Below are positions 34,775 to 48,800 of a stretch of 64,000 nt of DNA, one piece after another. The number at the start of each line of letters is the position of its first letter. Within the stretch, counting starts at the first letter, position 1. Position numbers and translations under genes: made by a program. The stretch is from Lepidodermella squamata (Eukaryota > Gastrotricha), in the NCBI GenBank assembly GCA_047495785.1, contig JBLDXI010000024.1, positions 5,332,001 to 5,396,000 of the forward strand, written 5' to 3'. Below the pieces are notes generated by a model. The model saw only the letters and a program-made list of their open reading frames with translations. It was not told the origin of the DNA and made no database searches.

Positions 34775-37734
34775 TCACAATTCGAAAATCACAGTACAAC
34801 CGGCACCGAAATGCGATTCAATCGAAGATTTCTGCTCGGCCAGCATCGAATTCCCGGTTAAAGTGACGCTTTTCAACGCAGCAGTGGCCGGGAATAAGCT
34901 GCTGATGTTCGCGAGTCGGTTATTGCGAAGTGAGACCGAGTGAAGTCGAGGCAAACACCGTAGAATGGCGGCGTTTTCCAGCTGGTTGCCATCGAGTACG
35001 ATTTCTTGCAGCTGCTCGAGATGCGCCAAGTCTTTGCCGAGGCGGCTCAGGCGATTTCGCGATAAATCGAGCCGTTGCAGCGAGTTCGGCAGCTGGGAAA
35101 ATGGCACATTCGTCAGTTCGAGGCCGCTCAAATCCAACGAAGATGACGATTCAGAGCATAGTCGACTCCTGACAACACAGTTCGAGCCTAAAAACATAAA
35201 ATATAAGTTTATTAGAGATCGAATTTCGACCATGCATAATTATATAACGTAATCGAAACAACCTTGATAATTATAAACTATAACTAATATATAATAATCT
35301 ACAATTCTTATTACTTGTGATCACGCGCGAAGTGGCACTCCGATGTGTGCGCCCAAAGCCCACCCGTGGCCGGTGCTTTATGAAATAATTTGAAGAATAA
35401 AATACACTGCTTGCTAATTATATAAAACTTAGAATCACAATGCAAAATATTTACGCGAGGTCGACTCGACATCAGCAGTTTACAAGCTTAATTTCCCGTT
35501 TTCAGTCATAAAAAAAAACAGTTGAAAAATGATCCTCAAATCTTGAACCATCAATTTGACATTTTTCAGATTTTTACACCGTCGGGAAAAATAGCCGATC
35601 GCAAATCAATATAGATGTTCAGCGATCTTCGATTTTTCATCTTTTTCGCTATTCGCTCGCAAGCAAGACTACTGTGCACTGATAGTAGATAGTAGATAGT
35701 AGATATTTATTTCAAACTTAATTGCTTGAAGGCAATGTTTACACATTTTGGAAACGCTATCAGAACCAAAATTGAAAATGTTTCTAAATAGCTATGGTAG
35801 CGGGTAGCTTAAATAAAAACTCAGTGTCGATCGAAAACCGAAATCGCAAATAATGGCACAAACTTTTGGTGGAATCTCAGATTTCAGATAGCTAGACTTT
35901 TAGCTTTCGTCGGCACTATTTTCGTTAGATTGAATAGTTTGAACTTACGCATATCGGCGTAGTAGTTGGCCCGCAACGGGTCGAGGCCGGCCAGGGTCGT
36001 GTAGAGCGACATCAGCTCGGCAACATCGGCCGTCGCTCCGGCCGAAGGTTCCAGCAACTGTTTCAGTTTGACCAGCGTCAACTTGGCGTGTTTGTTCTTC
36101 GGCTCCAGGTCGACGAGATCGCGCATCGACTGCAGCTGCTGCGACATCAAATCGCGCGACACGAGCCAGCAGCCACTCGAAGACGAAGAAGATGAAGTCG
36201 ATGGCGGCGTCGGGCAGACGAGTTCAACGAGCGAGTTGTAGAACCACCACGCGCTCTGGTCGTTCGGGTCCGTGTACAGCGCGTTGTTCGACAGCTCGAA
36301 CTCGGCCGCCCAGTCGACGACGGCGTCGGCAGGCGAACACGTCGACTTCTGGGCGAGCAGCTTCGAGCGGTAGTGCCACGCCGAGTAGTTGGACATGTTC
36401 TTCGTGATGAGCTTCTGCGAGAACGCCAGTTCGCTCGCCCACGTCGGCTTCACGGCCACCGCCTCGTCGAGCCCCGTCGCTGGCCAGTGCTCCAACACCC
36501 ACCGCCGGTAGTCCCACTGCAATCAATCATGACAATAAATACTCTTTTCACTCGGCAGCTCAGCTAACTTCTATAATTTTGATTTCATCAGATTTATGCC
36601 AAGCTTCAGTTATCGGTAATTTCGAACTTTAAAAATTGTTCGGCCTGGAAGAATCAAAATTAAAGGAAACAGCTGAGTGGCCTTAATTTTCTTCTCCAAA
36701 CGATTCGTTCAGCGTCCTACGTTTAAATTGTCAAAAAAAATCGGGAAATTTTCTCAATTTTCAGAAAATAAGAAATAAGCTCCGGTTCATATATAATATA
36801 AGTAATCCTTCTTGATTATAAAATCTCTCACAATCTTGGTTCTGGCGTTTGCAATTCAAGTTCTAAGCTTCAAATTATCAAACCCATTAATCCGACTTGT
36901 ACATAAAAATCGAACAAAATTGAGGCATTATACCAAGTGAGCGGTTTAGCGGTAACCGAATCATGAGACTATTTAAGGAATCCAATTAATTTCAAACTAA
37001 TTGCGTTGAACGAATTTACGCTTCAACTTACAGCGTGAAAATTGCGTTCGTCAGCGTTGAACAAGCGCTCGGTGAATGCGAGCTCGCCCGGCCACAGCGA
37101 CAACAGTGATTCGGGCAGAATGTTTGAAAACAGCCAGCAGCGGTGGTTGAAAATGGCGTACGACTTCGGATTGCCGAAAATGCACTTCTCGTTGAACGCA
37201 ATTTCCTCCTTGAACACGCGCTCAGCCTCCTCACTGCTGCTGCAACTTTAAAAACGAAAATATTCCATAATTCAACTTGTGCATAATATATCAAGCTTGA
37301 TACAACATTCCCAAAGAAATTTTTCAAACAATCCACTAATTCAACGCAGAATATGCTCGCAAATTTCTGTAAATACGATCAAGAATATTGAGAATTCTCC
37401 GCAAGCTATATTCTGAATTTTGTTTCCCATTTTCATATTGAGAACAGCCCTACCTAGAGCTAATCTTCATGCAAGCTAGAACGCACTTTTCAGGCTTGAC
37501 GAGTTCACGCAAGATTTCACAGCGGTAATTCCACAGCGTGTAAAACTCAGCCGCGCCGGCTTGCAGCAACTGACCGGTCAAATCCAGCGCTTCACGATCA
37601 AATTCCCCTTTCTCGCGCTTCGATAACACCCGGTTTTTCAGAGCTTCGAACGCGGCTAGTTTCTTCTCACGGACCAGTTGTTTAACGAGCTTTTCCTGCT
37701 CGGACATGTTCTTATCCTTAACTCGACCGTGCAT
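34775..37734 (-). CDS. RABGGTA: Geranylgeranyl transferase type-2 subunit alpha (RabGGTase alpha)
   Basis: Exons 37734..37454, 37245..37032, 36516..35949 and 35187..34775 join in phase to give 491 residues. With the beta subunit and Rab escort protein this enzyme prenylates Rab GTPases in the cytosol. The start MHGRVKDKNMSEQEK is family-like. Prenyltransferase alpha helical repeats are visible as NPKSYAIFNHRCWLF, DERNFHAWDYRRWV, NMSNYSAWHYRS and DPNDQSAWWFYNS. The last exon joins at ADMRSN and adds a leucine-rich repeat part (LPNSLQRLDLSRNRLSRLGK, LEQLQEIVLDGNQLENAAIL, LPRLHSVSLRNNRLANIS), as in the mammalian subunit. The 761-nt last intron holds a short TAGATAG repeat. The start codon lies only 103 bp from the PSMD8 stop on the same strand. 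Confidence 0.95.
35681..35706. repeat. TAGTAGA short tandem repeat
   Basis: Three to four copies of a 7-bp unit (GATAGTA) in the last RABGGTA intron. Confidence 0.7.
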
Positions 37735-37837
37735 TTTCAATAATAATAATCTAAATTTTATTCGGAATGGAACGAAATGAAAACATGCGAATAAATTAAC
37801 ACAGAAAAGAAATCGTGCGGAATGATTGCGAAATAAG

Positions 37838-38737
37838 TTAAATGATGGTTTCAAGACTGCGAGCGTAGCCGAGCAAGTTCTTCGCAACATCGTCGACGGC
37901 AATCGATGAAGCATCACCAGTGATTCCGACCTTCGCGACCGGCTGATCGCCGGCGTGAACCCCAGCGACACTCAGTTTGTGCTGTTTAGCAGAGTCGCGG
38001 CGGAAAACAATGTCACCAGTCGACTGTTCAATAGGCCAGTTGGATTTCTTAGCGTAATCCTTCACCTCCGCCGGGTTAAGATGCAGTAAACGAGCTGCGT
38101 CTCCAAGTGTCAGCCTGTCATAGGCCTGCTCAACACAGCGAGCAATTTCAGACCGGACTGTCATAATTAGAAGGTCCATAAAGAACTTGTAGTTCTCCGC
38201 GGGCACGTTTTCACGAGCCAAAAATATCTTGTTGTAAGAGCCTTCCATCAAAAACTGTTCGAGTTGTATCGGATGGCGAATGTAGGGCGATGATTTCATC
38301 GCCTTTGCAGGTAATAGCTCAAGGTTCGCATGGAAATCAGCTAAACGGTTCTGGGCTAGTAAACACAGGAGATCTAAACCGAGTAAATGGTGATAGTAAG
38401 GCGATTCAGCCAATGTTGATCCAACGTCCATGTAGTAGGTCTTCAATTCTGCGATGTTCCGCTCAAATCCAGGCAAATCTTGAGTTTCGACTGAGAGTAA
38501 AGTCGCGATCTCCAGTGTGTTACGAATAATAAGCGTTTCCTGTTCAGTGCTGTCGCCTCCAGTGGGCATGAAACTAAGATCGGCGAGTAGCAGCTTCAGC
38601 GAACTGACAAGCTGCTGGCATTTCGCAATGTCACGTTCACGTTTATCGCGGTCCCATTCATTCTTAAGCGTTTCATATAAGGCACAAGCCTCCCTAAACT
38701 TGCTTTGTTTTTGTTGCTGTGGTGTGGGAGCCGACAT
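37838..38737 (-). CDS. PSMD8: 26S proteasome regulatory subunit Rpn12 (PSMD8)
   Basis: A single-exon gene of 299 residues. Rpn12 is a lid subunit of the 19S regulatory particle. The body is helical with the family features YYMDVGSTLAESPYYHHLLG, LPAKAMKSSPYIRHPIQLEQ, YNKIFLARENVPAENYKFFM and a C-terminal PCI/winged-helix part (LTLGDAARLLHLNPAEVKDY, then WPIEQSTGDIVFRR). Length matches the family's usual range. It lies immediately upstream of RABGGTA on the same strand. Confidence 0.96.
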   Translation of the reverse strand: MSAPTPQQQKQSKFREACALYETLKNEWDRDKRERDIAKCQQLVSSLKLLLADLSFMPTGGDSTEQETLIIRNTLEIATLLSVETQDLPGFERNIAELKTYYMDVGSTLAESPYYHHLLGLDLLCLLAQNRLADFHANLELLPAKAMKSSPYIRHPIQLEQFLMEGSYNKIFLARENVPAENYKFFMDLLIMTVRSEIARCVEQAYDRLTLGDAARLLHLNPAEVKDYAKKSNWPIEQSTGDIVFRRDSAKQHKLSVAGVHAGDQPVAKVGITGDASSIAVDDVAKNLLGYARSLETII

Positions 38738-39809
38738 TATTCAATTAAAACTTCGCTAGGCAATATAGTTTTTGAATCAATCAGGCTGGAACGATACGAT
38801 TTAAAATCAAATTACACGAAAACACCTCCTACAGGCTAACTGCCATGCTTCAATTAGCAAGAGTCAACAGGAATGCTTACTCCAATTATTGTTGCCAAAT
38901 GACGAGCGAAAATCAGTAAAGGTAAACGAAGGAACAGAAAAGCCCTCAATAAAGTTTTATAAGGTCTGAAGGTGAACAGTGGACAACGAGAGTGAGGAGA
39001 GCGGAATTACTATAAACACCAGGTGGGTCGCAAACCTTATAGCTACACACTTTTGGCTGGTTTTCGCTAAGTTGAGACTGACGCGAGGCGTCACGTGCTC
39101 TGGAAGTTTGGATTAAATTAAATTAGGTGAAAATGCCCATACAATTATTAGAATATATATCTTACTGCGTAAAACATATTTATTTTAATAATATGTCATA
39201 AATTAATGAATGATTTGATTTCAAGTTTCTCTTCAAGTTATTTTGCCGGTGTAGCCTAAATGCAGTAAATAGTGATTGCAAACACCAACAAACACACGAC
39301 TTGTGCAGTCCAAGGATGACAACTGTTTCGGTAATAGGGCTCTCTGTATGTTCGATGATTGAATTCTCTTCCGGGTTAAGCGTAATGTCTAGTGTTATTG
39401 TTTCGATTCAATCAGAAGAAATATAATTTTACCCAAAAATATAGGTCGCGAATTCATCGCGAATCAGTCTTATAGTACGCCTCATGCTCTCGGGCATAGC
39501 GACTTGTAAGTATTTAGCTGATCTTCATTTCTGTCTTGAACTCCCTGAAAACGCAATCATTGCAAAGCCAAATGTAATGAAAATTTAAAGAAACGATTTA
39601 TTTTGCCAGTCATATTCTCCATTGAGTCGCAGTCATCAGCTTCAAAATGATCAATCGAATTAGGCGGCACAAGAGTACAAAACAATTTTTAATCGAAAGA
39701 ATACCCGTTTGACGAAACGCCGCCATGTACGTACCATACTATAAGCAAGGCAGAACAAAGCGGTTGAGATGAAGACAAGAGAAATACAAGCTTCGAAAAA
39801 AGATTAGCA
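38738..39809. other. Spacer between PSMD8 and the sushi cluster
   Basis: AT-rich. No protein gene is supported. It contains an 18-bp fragment identical to the first bases of the tRNA-Ser gene at 22919 (feature at 39489). Confidence 0.45.
39489..39506 (-). pseudogene. tRNA-Ser (AGA) 5' fragment
   Basis: CTCGGGCATAGCGACTTG is identical to 22986..23003, which is the acceptor 5' strand and D-arm start of tRNA-Ser-AGA plus 3 nt of flank. The rest of the tRNA is absent. Confidence 0.5.
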
Positions 39810-42800
39810 TCAGTTTTGCCGCCTCCAAGAATTGGAAGATATACAAAGTGGACCAACTGTCCATGTTCCATCGCTTTGACACGTTATTGTGGAATCTCCC
39901 ATCATTTTGTAACCTGCGTTGCAATGGAAAATGAAGAAACTACCGACTGGATACTGCGCGTAACCCTCGTTAGGTACTGATTGACCTACGGTTTGCGCGT
40001 GATCGGGTACTCGAGGCGCCGCGCATTTAGCTGTTCGCAGTGACGGAGGCCGTGCTGGCAAAACCCGCTGCGTCAGCTCAATCCCGGCCATCGGCTCAAT
40101 CAGCGCATTCGAAATGGGCCGACTGGACAATTGCGAGGATTTGCACGTGAATACAGCAGCACTCCAAGTTCCATCCTAAATACGATTTTAATGAAAACAT
40201 TTCAGTGAAAATTCATTGGGCGACTGACCCGCAGGCAAGAAATGACCCCAGTAACCGTATAACCAGGATCGCAACAAAACTGGACGTAATCGCCAGTTGA
40301 ATACGATGACAATGGGCTGACGATTCTCGCGTTGGACGGAGTACCCGGTTGCGGACAGTTGCCACCTAAAAGATGCAACTAATCAGATCTAGATTTTCGA
40401 AACACCTGTCCCATACTTGAAAACATATTCCGATTTGGCCGCACTGCTGGCATAAAGCCGCGGGTTGCTGGTTGGCAGGTCATACTGACACTGGTCCAAG
40501 TGCCGTCGGAAGCGCATTGCATTGTGCCATAAATAGTGTACCCAGTGTCACAGCCATACTGAACCGTGTCGCCGATGTTATACGGCGAAGCGGGCCAGAA
40601 CGAGCTCGATGTGGGAATATTGAGCGATTTTGAAAACATCGGCAAATCGGGGTTTGCGCAGCTCGATGTAATTTGCAGGTTTTCAGCTGGTGAGCATGTG
40701 AAATCACTAATCGTCCAACCACCCTCTTGACACCTATGGAAGCACGCTATTTCGAAGACACAGATTTTAATCAAAATGAGTCACCTTATATTACAGTTGC
40801 CGGCAGCTTTATAACCATTAGCGCAACCGTAGGATATGACATCACCGATGGCATATCGCCCATTTCGTTTGCTTGGAGCTGACACGATATAAGAATTCCG
40901 AGGACTGACAGGGTCACTGCAACCAGTAGCTGTAATGACATTTGAATAGAAACTTTCTAGCGTCAAAATTTGCGACTTACCGACAGGTTGGCACGAGAAG
41001 GTTATACCACTCCAACTGCCGTCATTCAGGCACTGTATTCTAGGATCACCAACAAGATCAAAGCCACGGTTGCAAGAAAATCGAAGAGAATCGCCAACTG
41101 AAAACTGATCGCCACGAGATGACATAGAATCTCGGATCAAATAGGCGTTCGGTGGACAGTTTGGCAGAATGCACGTTACCACTCGGTTTGGTTGGCAAAT
41201 CAAATCGCAGCCCTGCCACGTTCCATCGGATTGGCACGTTGCGATGGCTGACGAGCCGAAATTCGGAGTATATCCGTCGTTGCAAACAAAAGTTACCGTA
41301 TCGCCGACCTGATAGTTGTCTGTCCGCGATCGGAACATTTTCGCATTAGCCGGTACGCTAGGGGTCTGGCAGGTAACTTTGTTTTTCAGGCAGCTCAACG
41401 CGGGTTGCGTAAAAGCTCCCGAGGGCAGACACTCGATAGTTTCACATCCATCCAATGTGTAGCCATCAGGACAGCTCAGGCGAACCTTATCGCCTACGTT
41501 GTACGCTTCGCGAGAAGTGGCGACAAAGACCAACGCTGGGAGGGGTACCATGCGGCATGTGACGGGCCTAGGCGCACAGTACATGGAAGATTGCGACCAT
41601 TGGCCGTTTTCCAAGCACGTAATCTTGATATTGCCACTGCGCAGCTCAAAGCCTGTCACGCAGTCGAACACCATGTAGTCACCTACGCTGAACTGATTGC
41701 CGGACTTGGGCGGCGAAGAATCGCTGATTATCGCGTTTTCGGGAACTGGCGGGCTTGAACACATTGGGGCTATGAAAATAATTGCCTATTAATAAGCTAG
41801 CAGCGAATTATTCATACCACATACCTCTCTCGCATTTTAGTGAAGTTGGAGTCCAAGTACCGTCTTGCTGGCAGGTCAACATACAAGGACCACCTGATGG
41901 ATTGTATCCACCTGGGTTGCAAGCTAAGGTGATAGAATTTCCAACCGCGAATCTATCCTCGTCTCTCAACGACGAACTCCGACTCGCGATGAATGTATTA
42001 GCTGGTAATCTCGGCATCGGACAGGTGATGACTGAAATATGAGTAAGTAATGAATTGTGAAAAAAATAAAACAACGAGCAACGAACATGTAAGAAACTAA
42101 AATAATCAGCAGCTCACCTTTTGTACAGCAGAAATTTGAGTCGGTCCAAGAACCTGTTGGTTGGCAAGTTATAGTGGCAAATCCTTGACCTTGGTAGCCA
42201 TCAATACAGCCATATTGGATGAATGAATTTGCTAGATACTGGCCATTAGGCTCCATGGGAGAAGAGTTCGCGATAAATCCATTTGATGGCGTATTTGGTT
42301 TAGGACACAGAATCACTGAAGAGGAAAACGTGAAAAGGGATTGTTACGTTTGATGTTTGACTCATCTTTTACCTCTATTGCATTGCAAAGAATTTTCGCT
42401 CCATCTTCCAGATTGCAAGCAGGTGATTGTTCCGTATCCGCTTTGTCTGAAGCCTTCCACGCAGGCGTACTGCAACAAGCTTCCCACTGAATATCTGCCA
42501 TTATTGTTTGGCGAACTGTTGACCAAGTACGAATTGGCCGGTGCAAGTTGGCTCGGAGACGCGCAAGTTACAACAGGCTCGCAGTATAACGTTGACTTTG
42601 ACCATGTGCCGCTGTCGAGGCAACGAACTTCTCCCGAGCCAGAGGAAGTGTAACCGTCTCGACATGTGAACTGAACGAAGTCACCTGGGTAATACGTATT
42701 GCCCTCCTTCGCTGGAGACGAGTTGGCGATGTAAGCGTTCGGTAACACCTCAGGGCAAGGACATATTTTGACTGAAGAAGAAACAGTGAGGGATGAGGGA

Positions 42801-45800
42801 ACCTCTCAAAATAATTGATTACTATTACTTTTGTTGCAGGTGATCGAAGAGTTACTGGACCATCGACCCCCAGACTGGCAGGTTATACGACTGCTAACGC
42901 GCATGTCTGCCGCTTTGAAGCCAGGGTTGCATTCAAAATCTACATGATCGCCAACCAGGTACTGCGAACCATCTGGCGAGCTGGGAATTCCACCGCTTAT
43001 CCGAGCATTGCCAGGCACAGATGGGTTAGGACAATAAACTGAAACAAGATACCCCATAATGAAAATAGTTTTTCCAGTTTTTTGATGCGCAGAACGGAAA
43101 GAAACATAAAAACTTTGCAAAACTTAGAATTGCATGCAATTTGGTTAAAACGCTACCTGGAACTGCCATTTCGGAAAAAGAAACGTTTCAATATTCAGAA
43201 TTCTTCGCTCTAATGGAAAACTGTGATTCCTCAAGATAAAATTAAGGGTGCTCACTTCGAGTACAGCAAAAAGCAGGCTGAGTCCACGAGCCGTCATCGT
43301 TACAAGTGATCATGCTTTGCCCCTCTAGCTTGTACTCATCATAACAAGCGTACTCGATGTAACTTCCAACTGTGTAACGCCCGTTCGAATCAGGTGAATT
43401 TGTCCGCCGCATGTAGCCATTTGCAGGTGTTGCAGGGGGCGATCCGCAAGTTTTAACCTGCGTGCACATCAACGTCGACTGGCTCCATTGGCCAGATTTT
43501 TGACACAAGGTTTGGGCGATCGTTCCAGGTAGGGCGACGAAGCCGTCTAAACAGGCGTAGACTAACCTAGCACCCACTTCATAGCCTTGTCTTGTTGGGG
43601 TCGAGGACTGTGCTTGAACGATTTTCGCGTTTCGCGGCATTGGAGGATCCTGGCACTTCGCTGTTTGAAGAAATGATAAATTTCCTAGCAAAAACATTGC
43701 GTACAACTTACTGATAGTGCAACAAAAGGTGAGCGGGCTCCATCTGCCATCATCCTGGCATACTACTGTGTCTCGACCAGTCACTTCGTAACCCTCTTGG
43801 CAGACGAATTTGACCTGTGTTCCTACTGAGTATTGGCCACCAGTTGTTGCCAATGGCGCATTTGAAACGAACGCATTGGCCGGTGTTTGGGGCCAAGGTC
43901 CACACAGAATGATTTTCGAGCATTGGAACCGCGTGACAGTCCATTGGCCGTTGTCCTGGCATTCAATGCGCGTCTCGTCTTTACCCGTCGATGGCGAGTA
44001 GCCATCGATGCAAGAAAATCGAACTGACTCCCGGATTTGGTAAACTGTTTTCAACTGGGCGCCAACAGCTACGGTGAATCTAGGCAGGCTCGGCATGCTG
44101 CAGGTAACTGAACAGATCGGTGAGGATATTGGACTGTAGAGTCGAGATTAAACCTACTTTTAGTGCAGCAGAAATTGAACGGGCTCCAAGATCCGTCACC
44201 CTGGCAGCTAATTGTGTCAACTCCACTCAGATCAAATGTTGGGTTACAGGCATATCGGATCTTAGTACCAACTGCGTAAGACGTAACTGCTTTTGATCCG
44301 GCGTACAAAGCGTTCGTTGTTAACACGTAAGAATCAGCAGGTGGTTGAGGCAGTGTGCCACAGGTAACCAGTTTCTTGCAGGTCATTGCACATTGGGACC
44401 AGCTTCCGTCCTCGAGACAGCGGCATCGGTTATCGGCAGCCATTCCCGCAGGAGTATAGCCATCTGCGCAAAGATATTGGACGACATCTCCTGGCGAGTA
44501 TTCGCTTAGCAGGGCGACTGACGGCTGTGTGTACATCGGCAGTGTTGGACGAGGGCAGGCGACTGTCAATGCAATAACCAACATTATCAAGGATTAGGAT
44601 CTAAGATGAAGCTCACTCTTGGTGCATCGGTAGGTTATTCGACTCCAGGAGCCATCACCTAAACATACGACCGTATCAGCACCACTCGGCGCAGTTCCGG
44701 AAGTACAGGACATTTTAACAGTCGTCCCAACAGCATAGCTGCTCTGTAAACTTGTTCCACCCGAGTAGAAACCATTGAGTGGTGGAGGTGGAAGTTGTGG
44801 GCAGGTAATGACTAAGGGAAGCACAATAGACTATACTATTTCACATCTCGTGAAAGGCTCACTTTTCTGGCAGGTGCAAGCAAGAGACGATGACCATTGC
44901 CCGTTCGGCAGACACTGCGCCCGACAATCAGCGCTGGCTGCCGCCAAAGTGTAGCCGAGGAGGCACGTAAATTGAACGACATCACCAGGGTTGTACTGGG
45001 CTTGCAGTGAAGTTGGCCGCGTCAATGGCGGTGTTTTTGGAGCAGTACACGTGACTGCAGAGAATAAAATGTCAAAGACAAAGAGCGATGACTAATTAGC
45101 ATACTTTTGTTACAGCAAAAGTCGGTGGTACTCCAAGTTCCATCCGCCTGGCAGACTATCGTATCAGGTCCATCTGGAACGTGCCCGGGTAGGCAGACTA
45201 ACTTGGCCCTAGCACCGACTGTGTAACTGCCTAGCATTGGGGTTCCTTCGGCGTAGAAAGCATTCATAGGCGGGGAAGGCACTGATGCGCATGTTATCAC
45301 TGGAACGAAAAAGTAAGGAATCGGTTTTAACGCACAGAGACGGCTGATACCTTTGCTGCATTTGCATATCGGTGTGGGCGACCATTGGCCATTAGCTTGG
45401 CAAAGAGAGCGACACTCATCCTGGTCGCAGTTAGCCTCATAACCTTCGAAGCAGGTGAAAAGAACTGAATCGCCAGGGCTGTAAGACGTCTGGAGATTCG
45501 CCACTCTTGAGTAAGGCGGGGTTCTTGGGGACGGACATCTGACTACACAATGATATGAAGAATGATTAAATAATTTGCGATCATTTCTCCTAGTATACCC
45601 GGTAAGCATTCGCATCTAGGCGTTGGCGACCACTGTCCATTTTCTAGGCACTGCGACCGGCAATCATCAGGCGACCAACTTGCAGCATAACCATCGAAGC
45701 ATGTGAACTGAACAGTATCACCCATGTTATAGGATGTCTGTAAATTATTCGGCCTTGCATAGGATGGCGGTTTTGGGGCTCGGCAAGAAACTAAAAAATA

Positions 45801-48800
45801 CTATCAAGGAACTACCCTATTTAGATATTTCCCTTACCTCTTACGCAGCTGCAAGAAGAGGTCGAAGACCAAGTTCCGTTGTCTAAGCATCTCGCCGTGC
45901 AGTCAGATGGCTGGCAGTCCGTGACGTAGCCCTTCAAGCAAACGTATTGAACAACGTCACCAGGCGCGTACTCCGATTGCAGAGCCGTGGGCCGGGTATT
46001 GGGCGGGGTCGTTGGGGCCTGGCAAGAAATTCTGATGCAGGTGAAGCTACACTGCGACCAACCGCCTGATCCTTGGCACTGGCGGCTCATGTCAGATCCA
46101 GGGGCGGGTTTAAAGCCTTCATCGCACGCATATGTCAAAGTATCACCGATGGTATAACGCCCATTTGGTGAAGATCCCCTGGCAACGTGAGCATTCGGGG
46201 GCGGCGGGGGTACTTCGCACGTCACAACTGATAAATAAAAAGAAAGGGCAGGTCAGGAAAATGTATCAGCTAAATTTTTCAGCCCAAGAAATGAATTAGG
46301 AACATAAAGTTCAGTTGAGAAAAACGAAAATTTCAAGGCAAATTCCCGCGACATGGTGATTTTCGCACTTTTGAAGCAGGCTATTGATATTGGCGTCCAG
46401 GTTGCGTTAGCCTGGCATGTGATAGTGTCAAAGCCGAACATGGTGTATCCTTCGCAACAAGTCAGCTGCACGACATCGCCAGCTCTGAATCGCTGTGGTA
46501 CGACGCTTGGTCGGATTATCAGTGAGTTCTGAGGTATATTCGGCGGCGGACACTCGAGGGCTACATGTTCAAGTCGAGATGATGCAATAATTTTCGATTT
46601 TAAAGCGGACCGCTATCTTGTTTTCTTTACTTTTCTTGAAAGTAAGCTCAACTACTTACCTTGACAAACAAAAAATCCCGGCGTCCATGTTCCATCTCTT
46701 TGGCATGTAATTGTCGCCGTACCCATTCTAAGGTAAGCAACTTGTTTCTAACCTTGAGCTTTGCTGGTCAATGAAGCTTACATTGTGTACCCATCGCGGC
46801 AGCTATATGTCAATACATCGCCAACATTGTAAGAACCTGATGGGGTAAAGGGTTCGGAGTTCCTTGCTATCGCTATTGCGTTGGCTGGTTGCTCGGGCGA
46901 TGGGCAGTACACAGCTGTAATTGCGGAAATATATTAGCTTACAGACAGTGACAGTGACAAATTTTACGCTTAGGGCGGCATATAAGTGAATCACTCGACC
47001 AAGTTCCATCAGCTTGGCATGCGATTGTTGTCCGTCCAAGAGGGTCGAAACCGTCGAGGCATGCGAACTGAACAACATCGCCGACTACGTAGCGATTGCC
47101 AGATCGCGATGGCCCGAAATTAGCGACATAGGCATTCGATGGCGTGTCAGGGATTGGGCAAGTCGTAACTTGTCGCTGGCAGGTCAAAGTGGCCGATGAC
47201 CAGGCCCCTGATGGTAGACATTGGCGTGTAGTACGTCCTATTGCTTCAAAACCAGCTTGACAGCCGTATTGAATGACATCTCCAACAGAGAAGCCGCGGG
47301 AAGACGGCCTAGGTGAGCTTAAAACCACAGCATTGACTGGTACATCTGGATTGGGACACGCAGCCGCTGCAGCAAAGAAATAATATCGGGTAAATATAAT
47401 GATTTCTCATTACGAGGCCTTGTAACTTGGAACGTTAACAACAACATTTTTGAGCGTGAACTAATGATAGAGGTTGATATCGAGTTTAGTCATGAGAGAT
47501 ATGAGAGAGAAGGGTTGAGAGCTAAGATGCTGAGTGTAGTTAAATAACCGAAAACAGCCATAAAACGGTATTTCATAAATTTTGGAGAACAAACTCATGC
47601 TTTCTGCAGTCGCTAAACTCACGAGGGATATAGGCCACACAGCAGAAACTTGACATATCTGACCACGATCCATCAGGTTGGCACTGCACTGTCGCGCGGC
47701 CGGAAGCGTTATACCCGGGTCTACATCCGAATTGAATGAAATCGCCGATTCGGTAACAAGAATCCGGCAACATTGGCGATCCGTTGATGATTACAGCATT
47801 GGGCGGCATGCTCGGCATGCGACAGAACGCAGCTGAGCTCGGCCGCATGAGAATGGGCAGCAACGGCTGGCACATGAGCCTAGCTGGGGTCCATGTGCCG
47901 TCAGCAAGGCATTGCATGCTGGCGACACCCATAGGCGTATAGTTGTCGCGACAGGACAGCTGAATGAAATCACCAACGCTGTACGAGTTGCGACTTCCAC
48001 CAATGATGTAGGTGTTGTCCGGGATGAGTGGACGAGCGCAGCTGACTAAGAAGGTGTCAATTGTTCAAGAGATTCTGCCGTTGCGTGCGATGGGTCAACA
48101 GCCAAGCAAACTCAATAAAACGAAGGGATAGGCGCGAAATGCAAATGATGGTACTAAGCGAGGATTCAAAACTAAAATAGATCAAGCCAAGGAGGCTGAG
48201 CCAACCATTGCAACCGAGATAAGACAACTACAGAACAGTGTCGGCATAATCGTACAGGGCAAGCCGTTCCAGAGAATGAATCAGTCCTTCTCAAGCGAGT
48301 CATCTAGGATAGTCATCTATGACCGAGATTGCGACACAACTTTAAAAAGCATCGTTTTAATGGTGACCTAGTTTTATTTGACCTAAAGATTGGTTGGTGA
48401 GTAAAGGCTTAAAGGCTTTGCGCTAACAAAGCGGATGATGCTTAGAAATGAACGTAAAATAAGAAGCACTACGAATCAAGGTAAACAAGCATAGCAAATT
48501 GATCGGTAACTTTACTAACGAATTTGTTCAGCACGGCATGTGAGCGTTGACCGTGTCCAAGATCCATCCGGCTGACAGCAAATTGTGTCACCCTCGCCAA
48601 CAACCGTATTACGGCAACTGTAACCAACGTCGCAATTAAATTGCACCTAAAATGCATTATGCGATAGCTGATGAATCCTACACGTAGTGACTTCTGTAAG
48701 TACCTGGTCGCCGATATTATACCGGCCATCATTACGCGTACTCCCGTCGCGCAGGATATAAGCGTTGTCTGGCACAGGAGGTGCTGCGCACGTTCGAACC

